Positions 47,031 through 57,080 of a stretch of 64,000 nucleotides of DNA are shown here, in pieces (position 1 is the first letter of the stretch; the number at the start of each line of letters is the position of its first letter). The position numbers and the translations under genes are program-made. Source of the stretch: Macrotis lagotis (taxonomy: Eukaryota; Chordata; Mammalia; Peramelemorphia; Peramelidae); assembly GCF_037893015.1 (NCBI RefSeq), contig NC_133658.1:255596397-255660396 (forward strand), given 5' to 3'. The notes under the pieces are model-generated. The model searched no databases. It saw only the letters and a list, made by a program, of their open reading frames with translations, and was not told the origin of the DNA.

Positions 47031-47274
47031 AAGATACAGAAATACATATAGAGACCATATAATAATATAGTAATATCGATTAAGAAGTGATGAAATGGAA
47101 GCCTGGTGTTTCATTGGACTCTGTTGTTCTATTGTGGGCAGTGATATCTACTTGACTTTTTGCTGACCATGTCATTAAATGGGGGTGAGTGGGGGTGTTG
47201 GAGACTCCTTGGACTCCCCATGAAGGAGCAGTCAGATAAGTATTTGCTCTGTACCAGACTTACTATGAAGGAAG

Positions 47275-47465
47275 TCAGTTCAGTGCCAATTGTATCTGAC
47301 TTTTTGTAACAAAGATTTTCTTGGCAAAAATACTGGAACATTTGCCATTTCCTTCTCTAACCCATTTTACACATAAAGAAACAGAGGCAAACAAACTTAC
47401 GTGACTTTCTCAGCATTTCACAGCTAGTTGGTGTGAAAGCTAGATATGATGAGCTCAGGAAGATG
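47275..47465 (-). repeat. CORE-SINE, MON1/MAR type
   Basis: 'ttgtatctgactttttgtaa', 'gattttcttggcaaaaatac', 'catttgccatttccttctct', 'aaagaaacagaggcaaacaa' and 'cagcatttcacagctagttg'. Confidence 0.75.
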
Positions 47466-47624
47466 AATTTGCCTGAAATAGGTCAGGTTATTAACAGAAT
47501 GCCTTCCCTCTGGCCATAACTCCAAGAGAGTACTCTCCTGCAACCATGACCAAGCCTACTTTTTTTTCAATCTTCCTCTAGTTAAAGTTAAAAGAGGTCA
47601 GAAAGAGAAGAGGGAACTCACATG

Positions 47625-47690
47625 TGTCAGAGTCAGGATTTGAACCTGCCTTCCTTAGCTCTAAAATTGCTTTGCAGTCACTACGTAGGT
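47625..47690 (-). repeat. MIR fragment
   Basis: 'gtcagagtcaggatttgaac' and 'ctgccttccttagctctaaa'. Confidence 0.5.
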
Positions 47691-48789
47691 TGCATTTCTA
47701 TATGAATTTGAATTATCATCCTCCTCATCACCACTGTTGCATATTGACCCATCATCCATGTTATACTGTGCTTTCATTTATTTTTTTTTGATACTAAGTG
47801 TTATCAGTAATTTATTTCTATAGAGCTATAGAAGAATCTTGACTCGGTTTTTGGGTTTTCTCCCCTTGCCAAAACTGGGGGGGGGGTTGGTACCACCAGA
47901 CAAAGGAAACTGGTTCCCAACAGCTCCATATCTTGGTTAGTCCTACTACATGTAAGATATGCTACAGCATTTCTAATTCAAATACCTTACTGTTTGTTAT
48001 CTCTGACAAACAGCACCCTAACTTCTGTAGGTAAGGCAGCTTTGTTCAGAAACTTGTTTCACTGTTATTTTTTAGAACAAATTATCTCCTCCCTCTGTTT
48101 GCCCTTAATGATTTATATTGTCCAGAATGAAGGCAATGGTACCACTGTACAGGTCACATCTGTAATTAAGATTGCCTAATTTGGTTTGTCACCTTTCTGG
48201 GAAGGACATGGACAGTTTTGAGAACAGTTTTGAGTCCTATCACTTGAGAATCACCTGAAATCTTAGGGTTTTGGTGGGTGAAAGAAAATTCTAGGTGTCA
48301 GTTTACATGGAACATAGTCTCCATATAGTAAACATTTGACATGTTTCACTTGGCCCTAAAGTCCAGAATTCAGTGCTGCACAAGAAGGGTGTTTCATGAG
48401 CTATTCATGTGAAATGGAGGAAGTTCCTGTTGGCAGAAAAAAGGCCAGGTATATCAGAAACGTTGGAAGGGGACTTCCTTGGCCCTTTGATTCACCTATA
48501 CCTAATAAATAGTTAAGTTACCTGGCCTTTGCCTTCATGATGTGGATTTCTTAGCTCCCTTCCATTTCTATAAGAGCTATCAAGCAATCGAGTTAAAGCT
48601 TAAAGTTATACTCAGAAGCAGTCAGAATTAGAACTTGGGTCTTGGATTATTCAGTTTATGCTCTTTCTACTGAATCATGCTATTAATCCCTTATCTGCTT
48701 CTCTAGTCATTTTCCCTGCTCCCATTATTCTCTTCTCTACTGTCTTGATGCCTTCTAATGCTTTTCAGCAGCCCCAAAGTAGGAAACCA
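47691..48789. other. unassigned sequence
   Basis: No gene recognised. A G10 run lies at 47877-47886. Small frames at 47994-48179 and 48658-48855 are not recognisable. Confidence 0.45.
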
Positions 48790-49025
48790 GGTTACCTCAG
48801 GGTTCATAGGAATGTTTATTACAGCCTCTTCAATCAGGTCTCACTCTTTCCATAAATAGATCTGTATAACCATTATATACATGGAAGAATTGGTTCTTAA
48901 AAAGGACTACACTACTCTCTTGCTTAGAGTTCATGCTTTCTTGATGTGCTCTAACATTGGTATTTGGATCTCCATCCCAGTAAAATGGCTGAGTCTGTCT
49001 CAAGATTGGCTCTTTGCTGGAGGGC
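48790..49025 (-). other. probable 3' UTR of the TRAPPC4 retrocopy
   Basis: Directly follows the TRAPPC4 stop on the minus strand. An AATAAA signal (plus-strand 'tttatt' at 48815-48820) would fit as the poly(A) signal, giving a UTR of about 210-230 bases. No A-tail is visible after it, so the exact end is inferred. Confidence 0.4.
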
Positions 49026-49555
49026 CTATGATCCTGGCCCAAAAGTCCCAGCCTTCTCGGCTACTTCCAGGGCTAGCTTCAAATTCTGGTCAAACAGCTC
49101 ACACCTGATGAGCATCTCCAAGGAGTAGAATGGATTCTTGAAGGCGAAGTCTGAGTAAATCTCACAGATCTTTCGCAAGAGAGAATCAATTCCACCTTGT
49201 CGAGGATCTGCCAGTACTACAAACTTGATACCTGTCAGCGTCTGGAAGCGGTGCAGCTTGAAGGTGTCGGTCTCGAGCATCTCGATGCTGGAACTGCCCA
49301 GCTCGGGGGCAGCTGGGAGCCGATGGCAAACAGCCTGGGGGCAGAGGAGGCCCTCCCCCACGCCGGGCGCAACTCACGAGTGGAACATGGAGGCCAGCAC
49401 CAGCTTCTCCTTGGAGGTGAGGCGGGACCGGCCGAAACGGATGGACACGGGGTAGTTGGCGGCGTTGCCCAGGTACTCCAGCACCTCCTTGCCGTCCGCC
49501 GTGTACTTGCCGTTCAAGTCCGCGCCATTGATGGAGAGAACCGCGTGGCCCACTC
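49026..49555 (-). pseudogene. TRAPPC4: TRAPPC4 retrocopy, 5'-truncated, with a retained 43-nt intron
   Basis: TRAPPC4 (synbindin) is a core subunit of the TRAPP tethering complexes that act on Rab1 in ER-Golgi traffic. Two blocks read in frame on the minus strand. 49555-49378 encodes [20 protein letters not shown] through [14 protein letters not shown] to LASMFHS. 49334-49026 encodes [16 protein letters not shown] through [13 protein letters not shown] and FYSLEM to [12 protein letters not shown] and a TAG stop. Together they make about 160 of the usual ~219 residues, so the N-terminal quarter is lost. There are no frameshifts. The parts downstream of 49334, where I would expect introns in the source gene, are continuous, which marks a retrocopy. 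The left-out 49335-49377 has GT...AG ends. There is no splice acceptor upstream at 49556 and a sharp change to AT-rich DNA. Some residue changes (Cys in [10 protein letters not shown], Leu in SLEMLIR) suit relaxed selection. Very GC-rich compared with the surroundings. Confidence 0.92.
49335..49377 (-). other. apparent retained 43-nt intron in the TRAPPC4 retrocopy
   Basis: On the minus strand it begins GTGAGT and ends CTGCCCCCAG. Removing it joins TC|G into a Ser codon and restores the continuous Ser-Leu-Phe-Ala of the TRAPPC4 family. With it left in, the frame is broken by a stop in the GTGAGT itself (TC-GTGA read as TCG TGA). Confidence 0.8.
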
Positions 49556-49749
49556 TTCATGTATTTTTTGAAACAATTTCCAATTTTATATTAATCTAGG
49601 AAACCCCACTCAGGCATTTTGCCCCAGGTTTCACACCCTTTTTGTTTTTGGTCTGAAACTGTGATTTTATTGTTGTAGAAAACACATTTAATAAGGAAAC
49701 CCTCCTAAACCAATGGAGACAAGCAACTATTCCTCAGCTTAGAATTTTA
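49556..49749. other. unassigned AT-rich flank of the retrocopy
   Basis: A clean shift from GC-rich to AT-rich sequence at 49556-49560 marks the 5' breakpoint. No matching flanking duplication was found by eye. Confidence 0.5.
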
Positions 49750-49860
49750 AAGAATTTCCTACAGTATGAAGACAGCCAGTGAATTGCCTAGGTTCATCTA
49801 ATATATGCCAGTGCAGGGATTTGAACCTGTGACTTCCTTACCCTGATTCTGGATATAAGG
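49750..49860 (-). repeat. MIR fragment
   Basis: 'cagtgaattgcctaggttca', 'cagtgcagggatttgaacct' and 'gtgacttccttaccctgatt'. Confidence 0.6.
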
Positions 49861-50188
49861 ATTTATAATTCTGAAGTCAGGTTTTCCATATTGCACAGAA
49901 CATATTGATGTCTTCATGGTTCAGCTCACTGGGAGTTTGGAAGGTTAAGAAAAATGGTTTTTGTCTCCTACCAACAAGATGATTGGCTGGAATGAGAGCA
50001 TCAGTCTTCTTTGTGAATATCCTCTGTTCAAAGAGCCACAACACAGGGACACACAGACATATACTAAAAGGTGACAACTGAACCCACAAAAGGATAAACA
50101 TCAATAAATAGTGTGCAATGTCTATTCTTTAACTTGTGAGACCCTCTTAACAAGAACATCTATTTAAGATAATTTCACATCTTAACTA
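49861..50188. other. unassigned sequence
   Basis: Nothing recognised. The 75-codon minus frame at 49877-50104 is not recognisable. Confidence 0.45.
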
Positions 50189-50375
50189 GGAGGCAGCTAG
50201 GTGATTCAGTGGATAGAACACTGGACTTGCAATCAGGAAGACCTGAGTTCAAATCCAGTCTCAGATACTTAAGAGCTGTGTCACCCTGGGCAAGTCACTT
50301 AACCTTTTTGCCTTAATCCACTGAGAAGGAAATGATAAACCACTCCAGTATCTTTGCCAAGAAAATACCATGGCC
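50189..50375 (+). repeat. CORE-SINE, MON1/MAR type
   Basis: Well-preserved head 'aggaggcagctaggtgattc', 'gacctgagttcaaatccagt', 'ctgggcaagtcacttaacct', then 'aaaccactccagtatctttg' and 'ccaagaaaataccatgg'. The usual 'gtaaaatgagctggag' section is shortened. Confidence 0.85.
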
Positions 50376-50771
50376 AGTAGATATACTACTTCTCCCAGGG
50401 TCTAGCACTGCTTACAGGGCTTGTTCAATGAGCATGAAGGGGAATGACCACAGAGATACTAGAAAGGCGCCAGCTCATCAACTAACACTGAATTCCAATA
50501 CAGATTTCCTAGTATATGGGAAGATAGCAATAGATTCCAGTCATTTCACATATGGTAGATGGAGTGAGTTTTCAGCCTCAGCAAAACTATGCTAAGAGCC
50601 TGTTCAAACCAATTTGTGAGACCTGAGTGCTAAATTTTGCTTGTGATCATTTAAACCTCAGGAATGGATAGATGGTATAAATCAGGACTTTATTTATAGT
50701 TTTGTTGATTCTCTAGATTTAAGAAAACAATGGAGAAAATATTAATACAGATTAAACCTATAAATGTTTCA

Positions 50772-50775
<4 letters not shown>
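50376..50775. other. unassigned sequence
   Basis: Nothing recognised. Confidence 0.45.
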
Positions 50776-50811
<36 letters not shown>

Positions 50812-50826
50812 CATACATACATATAT
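50776..50826. repeat. (AT)n(ACAT)n microsatellite
   Basis: Uninterrupted AT run followed by four ACAT/CATA units. Confidence 0.93.
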
Positions 50827-50944
50827 ATGCTCTTTTCTTCAGGGAGTCAGTACTTAAACATTTAACAGTATACTTTTAGTCATAGGTTTCTAGAGAAGAA
50901 AGGAACTTTAGAGATCATTGAAACATATAAAGTCATCAGATCAT

Positions 50945-51095
50945 GGACCTAGAGCTGGAACAACTTTTCATTTTACAAATAAGAACCCAATCCAAGAGTG
51001 AGGCTTGTCCATAATCACACAAGTAGCGGTGGATTCGAACCTAGATTGTCTCTAGAAACAGTGGTTTTCCCACTATCCCACACTATTGCTTCATA
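50945..51095 (-). repeat. MIR SINE
   Basis: 'gacctagagctggaacaact', 'cttgtccataatcacacaag', 'ggtggattcgaacctagatt' and 'ttcccactatcccacactat'. Confidence 0.7.
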
Positions 51096-51235
51096 AAGGT
51101 CAATACCTTAGTTTTGTAGATAACCTGAGTGCCAGAGAAATTCTTTGTGGAGGAGACACACCAGAAAGTGCCAGAGCAGGATTAGAAATCAGGTCCTTTG
51201 ACTTCATATCCATTGCTCCTGTTACCACCACACAC
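51096..51235 (-). repeat. MIR SINE, diverged
   Basis: 'tagataacctgagtgccaga', 'agagcaggattagaaatcag' and 'tccattgctcctgttaccac'. Confidence 0.55.
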
Positions 51236-52449
51236 TTTAGGAGAACCCTGGAAGGATGGCATTAGACACTAAGACCTTGGTCTGAGCTGCAGAGGGATTT
51301 CAACACCAGCCAATCCAGTGGTCTTCTCACCTCTTAGTGAGAAAAGGCAACTGTGGCAGGGAGGTCAGATCCCAGGGAGGTCCTCACTTCAAATTGGGGG
51401 TAGAATTAGAGAAATCTACCAGTAGCTTGTTGATCTTGTCTGCCATACTCCAACAAACTCTAGCATCATCCTTGGAGATGGAAGAAAATTGTATATGTGC
51501 CACATTACTAAAATAACACTATCACCCAGCCTGAGGGGCATTCTCATGAAAAGGTTTTTTATTTATTTAGTAATTTATTAATGACATCATTTACATTTGC
51601 ACTTGGGTGCCTTACAGTAATTAAAATAACTACTGGATTTATTAAATGAGCCCTAACTGAAGGGCTCTCTAAATACCCTGCCTATCTAAATAAGTCTATA
51701 CCCTGGTCTCTTCTGTATAGACAACCATATTAGTTTTCTCCATGCATGTAATGCTTGACATCAGTCAAAAAAGTAACACAGAAATATTCCATGGTTAAAG
51801 CAGAGCTGAGGGAAAAAAGACCAAAAAAAAAATTAGATACTGTGTTGCAAAGAAGAAAGAGTTGGATTGTCACCCAAGTGAAAGGAAATCAATAAGACGA
51901 CTTTGGAGACCCATTTCAATCTGTTGTTGACATTGTTTTCTGGTAGTAATTTTCTCAAAATGTTAACAGTATTGAGTTTGCCTATTGATTCTATTATTTT
52001 TGACCTTGCATTAGTGTGGGCTAATCTTACATGCCATAAAATTTCCTTTCACAGCTGAAATTATTGTATGGCTCTAGAGGAAAGTTACAATCAGGTCAGG
52101 CCCCCCTCAGGATTTTGATGTGTGTATAACCAGCAATAATGAGTTATTTTGACTTCCAATAGACTTTCATGTTGTTTACATTTTATTAAATGGTTTAAGC
52201 AGGGTCATCATATAAATGATCAGAATATTGACCAAAACACAAGTCACAACTCATTGAAAGTCTGTGGGCAGCAACAGCTGTCAATGGGTCAGCCAGGATA
52301 TGAGTTGATGCCATATATATTCAGTTACATTCAGAGATTACATTATCCTGAAAATTCTGCTTCTATAGACAACCTCTTCAGCCAACAGCAATATGCCATT
52401 GCATCAGGAAAATCAAGGTCACATATTCAGTGAATGGAATCTTGGGCTG
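51236..52449. other. unassigned, mostly repeat-free sequence
   Basis: No gene recognised. The 94-codon plus frame at 52149-52433 has no recognisable domain. Confidence 0.45.
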
Positions 52450-52654
52450 CACTGATATCCAATGAAAGCTGACAGTTCCACTTTCAGCAGTGTTGGTCAA
52501 ACCACATCTAATGTACTCTGTTCTGGGGTGCCAAAGTGTAGAAGAACATGAATAAGCTGAAGAGTATCTACTGGAGGGTACCTAGAACAGCAATGAAACT
52601 TGTTCAGTTGTTTCCTTTTTGTCTTTGTATCCCCAGGTTTGGCACAATTTTGTT

Positions 52655-52870
52655 GTTATTCTGTTGTTTTTCAATAGTGTGAGATTCTTCATGTTCCCCT
52701 TTTGGGGTTTTCTTAGCAAAGCTACTGGAGTGGTTTGCCATTCCCTTCTCCTGCACATTTTACAGATGGGAAAACTGAGCCAAACAAGGTTAAGTGACTT
52801 GCCCAGTGTCAGATGGCATTTGAGTCTTCTTGACTCTAGGCCCTGCCCTCTATCCACTGTAGCATACTGG
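52655..52870 (-). mobile_element. CORE-SINE, MON1/MAR type, nested in CR1/L3
   Basis: 'tgtgagattcttcatgttcc', 'ccttttggggttttcttagc', 'aaagctactggagtggtttg', 'aaaactgagccaaacaaggt' and 'cctgccctctatccactgta'. The left border with the CR1 is blurred (52610-52655). Confidence 0.8.
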
Positions 52871-52942
52871 ATAGGTTATTTGTCCTAGAGAAGATAAGTC
52901 TTGGGGTGATGGCATGATGGCTGTGTTCAAATATTGAAGGAC

Positions 52943-53092
52943 TGGGGCAGCTTAGGTGGCACAGTGAATAGAGCACCAAATCCTGGAGTCAGGAGGACCT
53001 GAGTTCAAATCAAATCTCAAACAATTAATCATTACCTATTTGTGTGACCATTATCATGTCACAATCCCATTGCCTTAAAAAAACAAAAAAAA
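52943..53092 (+). mobile_element. short tRNA-derived SINE, nested in CR1/L3
   Basis: 'ggggcagcttaggtggcaca', 'cctggagtcaggaggacctg' and 'aatcattacctatttgtgtg', ending in A-rich sequence. Flanked by 'attgaaggac' (52933-52942) and 'tttgaaagac' (53093-53102), which duplicate CR1 bases. Confidence 0.85.
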
Positions 53093-53214
53093 TTTGAAAG
53101 ACAATCATATGGAATAGAATTCAGACTTATACTCTGACCCCAGAAGACAGAACCACTATAGACAGAAAGTTCACTGAAAAAAAAAAACTTGGGCTTGGTG
53201 TCAGGAAAATCTTT

Positions 53215-53367
53215 TTTTTTTTTAGGTTTTAGCAAGGCAATGGGGTTAAAGTGGCTTGCCCAAGGCCACATAGCTATGTAATTATTAAGTGTCTGAGGCC
53301 AGATTTGAACTCAGATACTCCTGACTCCAGGGCTTGTGCTCTATCCACTGTGCCACCTAGCCACCCC
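53215..53367 (-). mobile_element. short tRNA-derived SINE, nested in CR1/L3
   Basis: T-rich tail, 'aggttttagcaaggcaatgg', 'cttgcccaaggccacatagc', 'gactccagggcttgtgctct' and 'gtgccacctagccacccc'. Flanks 'aggaaaatcttt' (53203-53214) and 'aggaaaaccttt' (53368-53379) differ at one base and are the target-site duplication. Confidence 0.9.
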
Positions 53368-53570
53368 AGGAAAACCTTTCTTAACAGAGCCATCCCAAAG
53401 TGAAATGTCCTACCTCAGGAGCTAGGCGAGTTCCCCCTTTCCTCACTATTGGACATCTTCAAGCAAAGGCTAGCTGACCACTTGCCAGAAAAGTTGTAGA
53501 GGGTGTTGGAGTAGGTAGTCCTTGAGGTCCTGTCCAGTTCTGAGATTATGTAATTCTATGAATATTAGAA

Positions 53571-54311
53571 AGTATGTTCAGCAGAGAAAAGGGATGGTGG
53601 TTATGAAATGGGAGAGTTGAACAATATAATTTCTGAAGTACCTTCCAGCTTTAGGTCTATAATCCTTCATGCTAAGACAGAGCTAAAGTGAAAAGTTAAA
53701 AACACAAGAATCATTTTCTCCCATAAAAGAATAAACTCTACTGTTGCCATTCAGTAGGTGAATTTTGCCAGCTCTCTTTTCAAAAGGTTCTTGAAGCAGC
53801 ACTATGGATCCAGTCCAGTTTAGCCATCCTCACCCAATCAGCCATCCTGAATTTTTCCACAAAAGGTCGCATCACCTGGGTACCCCAAAAGCCTCTGATG
53901 GTGAAGTTACTCAGTTTGCATGCAGTAACCAGAGTTTACTGGAACAATGCTAATAGGTTTGCCCACAAATACTTAGAGATACATTGCTGGAGGATTTAAT
54001 TTGCCTCTTAATGATTTAATTATATGCCACAGCACTACTGTTCGAGAATAGCAATGTGTTGTGCTACTGCTGGTTTGATGATTTGAAAGTGCTTTGGAAA
54101 AAAAGAAATAAAAAGACTCATATACTCTGGCTCATAGAAAGAGAAACCCAGTTAACTAGCCTTACAGGCATGTTCCAATATCTTAAAGTAATAGTTGTGA
54201 GATAGTAAGCAAATAGGATCCATTCCTTTACCTTAGAGGAGGGATGTTATTTATCACATGCTTAAAATCAAACCACAAGATCTTTTTAAAAGGCTTACTA
54301 TTGTGCTAAAG
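53571..54311. other. unassigned, repeat-free sequence
   Basis: 53750-54100 has no repeat signature and balanced composition. See findings. Confidence 0.4.
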
Positions 54312-54555
54312 GGAAGTGCGGTGCTGTAGTGGATAGAGGAGTCTGGAGTCCAGAAAACCTGAGTTCAAATCCAGCCTCAGAGACTTACTTAACCATGTGA
54401 CTTTGGGCAAGGCATTTAACCCTCTTTGTCTCAGTTCCTCATTCATTAAATGAGCTGGATGAGGAAAAAGACAAACCACTCTAGAATCTTTTGACAAGAA
54501 AACCCCAAATGAAGTCATGAAGAGTCAAAATGAATGAAAAACAATTGAAACACAA
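54312..54555 (+). repeat. CORE-SINE, MON1/MAR type
   Basis: 'gcggtgctgtagtggataga', 'aacctgagttcaaatccagc', 'atgtgactttgggcaaggca', 'aaatgagctggatgaggaaa' and 'caagaaaaccccaaatgaag', ending 'atgaaaaacaattgaaacac'. Confidence 0.85.
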
Positions 54556-54559
54556 AACA

Positions 54560-55500
54560 TTGTATTAAACTTGGGGATAGAAAGACAAAAAATAAGGATA
54601 CTCTGCTCTTAAGAAACTTATTTAGAGTTTAATGGGGGAAGCAACATGAATGAATAATATCATACACACATACAATCTATTTTTCTACACAAACACACAC
54701 ACACACATTCCCATGGTGGTTTTGGGAGAGGAGGCACTAGCATCAGAGGTATCAGGAAAGGTTGCTTGTAGAAAGTAGTTTTGAACTTAGTCCTAAAGGA
54801 AACCAGGGTTTCCAAGAGACAGAGGTGGAGAGGGTGTGCATTCCAAGCTTGATGGTGGGAGTGGGACCCAGAGAGTATAAAAACTTAGATATGGGAAATG
54901 GAGTTTTTTACTTATAGAACAAAGACTATTCCAGTGTGTCCGTGTTGCAGAATGCAAGGAAAGAACTGTTTAAGAAAACTGGAAAGGTAGGAAAAGATCA
55001 ATGTATGAAGAGCTTTAAGTAACAAATAGAGGATTATAGTTGAGTCACTGGAATTTATTGATGAAGATCTGATGGGAGGGTACAACAAGATCAAATCAGA
55101 GTTTTAGGGAAAGACTTTGATGATTGTATGGAGGATAGATTAGCCAGGAAAGACTGATCCTAATCAGTATGCTAAAGCAGTAGTCCACAAAAGAGTTAGG
55201 GGACAGAAATAGAGTGGTAGCTAGAATGGAGAATAGGGAAATATAAAGAGATGTAGGAATAGTTCACGACTGTTTTGGTAACAAATTGGATGTGTAGGGT
55301 AGGTTAGGTTTAGTTATAGACTTAGGGTTAGGTTTAGGGCATACAATTGAAGATGAAAACCTGAATAACTGGGAGAATGATGTTGCAAGGATCTAGAGTA
55401 CTGTTTTGAGCTCAGGGTACCCCCCCATCTTTATGAAATACTGTGCCAAATTAGAAGATTGTCTACAGAAAGTTGGTCCTGAGAGTGAGATGATTAGCTG
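54560..55500 (-). repeat. LINE-2, antisense copy (~0.9 kb)
   Basis: Starts with 'ctctgctcttaagaaactta', then 'tgcattccaagcttgatggt', 'atgtatgaagagctttaagt', 'tcactggaatttattgatga', 'gtatggaggatagattagcc' and 'aacaaattggatgtgtaggg', the antisense L2 order. The telomere-like 'ttagggttaggtttaggg' at 55329-55346 is part of it. Confidence 0.7.
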
Positions 55501-55559
55501 AAGGAATTGAGGATGTATAATCTATAAATGACTTAAGAGTGACATGAGATTTGCCTTTA

Positions 55560-55668
55560 AGCATAGAAAATAAGCTCTTTGAAGGTTGATGTTTTCATTT
55601 TAGTCTCTTAATATAGTGTTTGACATATAGTGGGTATTTCTTAAATGCTTGTTGATTGATTCAAGTAT
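55560..55668 (+). repeat. LINE-2 3' end
   Basis: 'agaaaataagctctttgaag' and 'tgtttgacatatagtgggta', ending 'taaatgcttgttgattgatt'. Confidence 0.75.
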
Positions 55669-55900
55669 TTGAAGTTCTGTCATGTGGAAAATTCACTTTT
55701 TGGTTTGGCCCCACAACACAGAATGAGCAATTGGAGGGTGGAGGGAATTTTTTGAGAGATTCATTTAAGCTAAATTTAAGGAAAATTTGTTTCATAAGGG
55801 TTTCTACTCATTGGAGATCTAAAAGTTGATGCTGAATGTCTACTTCTTAGAGATTTTGTACAAGAGATTCCTGTCTTGGTCTGCATGACTTCTTATAAAT
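55669..55900 (+). repeat. CR1/L3 fragment
   Basis: 'caagtatttgaagttctgtc', 'atgtggaaaattcacttttt', 'ggcc-ccacaacacagaatg' type wording and 'gctaaatttaaggaaaattt' correspond to the CR1/L3 stretch that is SINE-split at 52.9-53.2 kb. Confidence 0.7.
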
Positions 55901-56184
55901 GTTCTGTTATTTAGCTATTAGTCATAGATTTCCAGATCTCAGATAAATTAGTTCACTAAATTAGTTCACTAAATTGCTGTGAGGCAGACCAAGAAAAATA
56001 AGAATGTGTCCCATTTACAAGGACAAATGTCTCCCACCTTAATGCAAAATACCCCCAAACCATGATATATGTATTATCTTGTCCTCATCTCCATCCCTGT
56101 ACTTCTGTGGGTCAGATTCCTATTCCTATTCCTTCCTTTTACAATAGGGAAGCTACTTACTTACAGTGTAGAAATGAAGGAAGG

Positions 56185-56330
56185 AGAGACACTGCAGCTT
56201 ATTGGAAAGAGTCTGGCAGTCAAAAGACATGTTTTGGCTCCAATATTTACTAAATTTGTGACCTTGAATAAGTAGAGTTGCCAATCTGGGACTCAATTCT
56301 TTTCAGATGCAAAATGGGGATAATATCGCA
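56185..56330 (+). repeat. MIR SINE
   Basis: 'tttgtgaccttgaataagta' and 'cagatgcaaaatggggataa', with an eroded head. Two overlapping short frames here (56062-56275) have no recognisable product. Confidence 0.65.
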
Positions 56331-56334
56331 AGGG

Positions 56335-56510
56335 AACATAATATGTTACTGAAGATTTAACCTTGGATTTGAAATCAGAAGACTGAGTTCAAATCCTTCT
56401 ATTGCTTATGAACTATCTGGCAAGTCACTTCAACTCTCCAGACCCTAGAATACTTATTTTAAAATTAAGAAATTAAAATAGAAAATCTGTAAAGTCTGTT
56501 TTCACCCTTA
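56335..56510 (+). repeat. MIR SINE
   Basis: 'aagactgagttcaaatcctt', 'atctggcaagtcacttcaac' and 'gtctgttttcacccttagaa'. Confidence 0.6.
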
Positions 56511-56514
56511 GAAT

Positions 56515-56680
56515 TCCAATCCAGTCACCCAACAAGCTTTGATTAAACAGTCATCATGTGCTAGACAGGGAATACAGATAGAAATTAAAAAAAATCTATA
56601 GTCCCTACCATTATGAAACTCACATGTTAATGGAGGAAAACACTTAAAAGGAAGCTAAAAAGAAAAGAGAGACACAATAT
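56515..56680 (-). repeat. LINE-2 3' end, antisense
   Basis: 'caacaagctttgattaaaca', 'gtcatcatgtgctagacagg' and 'taccattatgaaactcacat' mirror the L2 terminus. Confidence 0.7.
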
Positions 56681-56971
56681 AAAAGACTGGATTACAGAAT
56701 GGTGAAGAATTAAGAGGGAGGTTTCTGATCTGGGAACCAATCCTTTTAAACTGGTGGTTCTGGAGCTATCCAGTTGCTGGGTATTTCTGACCAAGAATTC
56801 CAGGGCAAAGTAATCCTCCAGGGGGGGGGGGGAGAATTTTCTAGGGCGCCATGGAAGAACCTCAATTTGCAATAATTTCATGTGTCTTTTACCACAATCA
56901 GAAAAGTGAAACTTGGGGGGAGCAAATATACTATTTAAATGGAGGAAAAGGGTCGTATGAGTCTTGCTACT
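56681..56971. other. unassigned sequence with G12 run
   Basis: A 12-base G homopolymer lies at 56821-56832. A 136-codon minus frame across 56627-57037 spans L2, G12 and SINE sequence and is therefore a chance frame. Confidence 0.5.
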
Positions 56972-57080
56972 ACTTTTTTTTTGTGAGGCAATGGAGTTAA
57001 GTAACTTGCCCAAGGTCACACAACTAGTAAGTGTCAAATGTCTGAGTTCAAATTAAGTGCTCTATTCATCTAGTTGCCCC
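56972..57080 (-). repeat. short tRNA-derived SINE
   Basis: T-rich tail, 'gtgaggcaatggagttaagt', 'cttgcccaaggtcacacaac' and 'ctattcatctagttgcccc'. The central part is deleted. Confidence 0.8.

Larger units (their letters stand above)
52450..53570 (+). mobile_element. CR1/L3 LINE 3' portion, interrupted by three SINEs
   Basis: The host element reads in four pieces. (1) 52450-52610: 'ttggtcaaaccacatctaat', 'gtactctgttctggggtgcc'. (2) 52875-52942: 'cctagagaagataagtcttg', 'gatggctgtgttcaaatatt'. (3) 53093-53214: 'accccagaagacagaaccac', 'gggcttggtgtcaggaaaat'. (4) 53368-53570: 'gagccatcccaaagtgaaat', 'catcttcaagcaaaggctag', 'tagtccttgaggtcctgtcc', 'agttctgagattatgtaatt'. Joined in order they follow the CR1/L3 3' region. 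A second CR1/L3 piece is at 55669-55900. Confidence 0.8.

Noticed and set aside
49026-49555. Possibility that this is the functional TRAPPC4 gene
   Set aside because: The first quarter is missing, no splice acceptor or upstream exon is seen, downstream exons are fused, and there is a sharp breakpoint to AT-rich DNA.
49186-49571. 124-codon frames on both strands and a 76-codon plus frame
   Set aside because: GC-rich, stop-poor shadows of the TRAPPC4 retrocopy; only the TRAPPC4 frame has family resemblance.
55329-55346. Interstitial telomere-like 'ttagggttaggtttaggg'
   Set aside because: Only about three units, imperfect, and it fits inside the antisense L2; no longer array.
56627-57037. 136-codon minus frame
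   Set aside because: Spans an L2 tail, a G12 run and a SINE, so it cannot be one gene.
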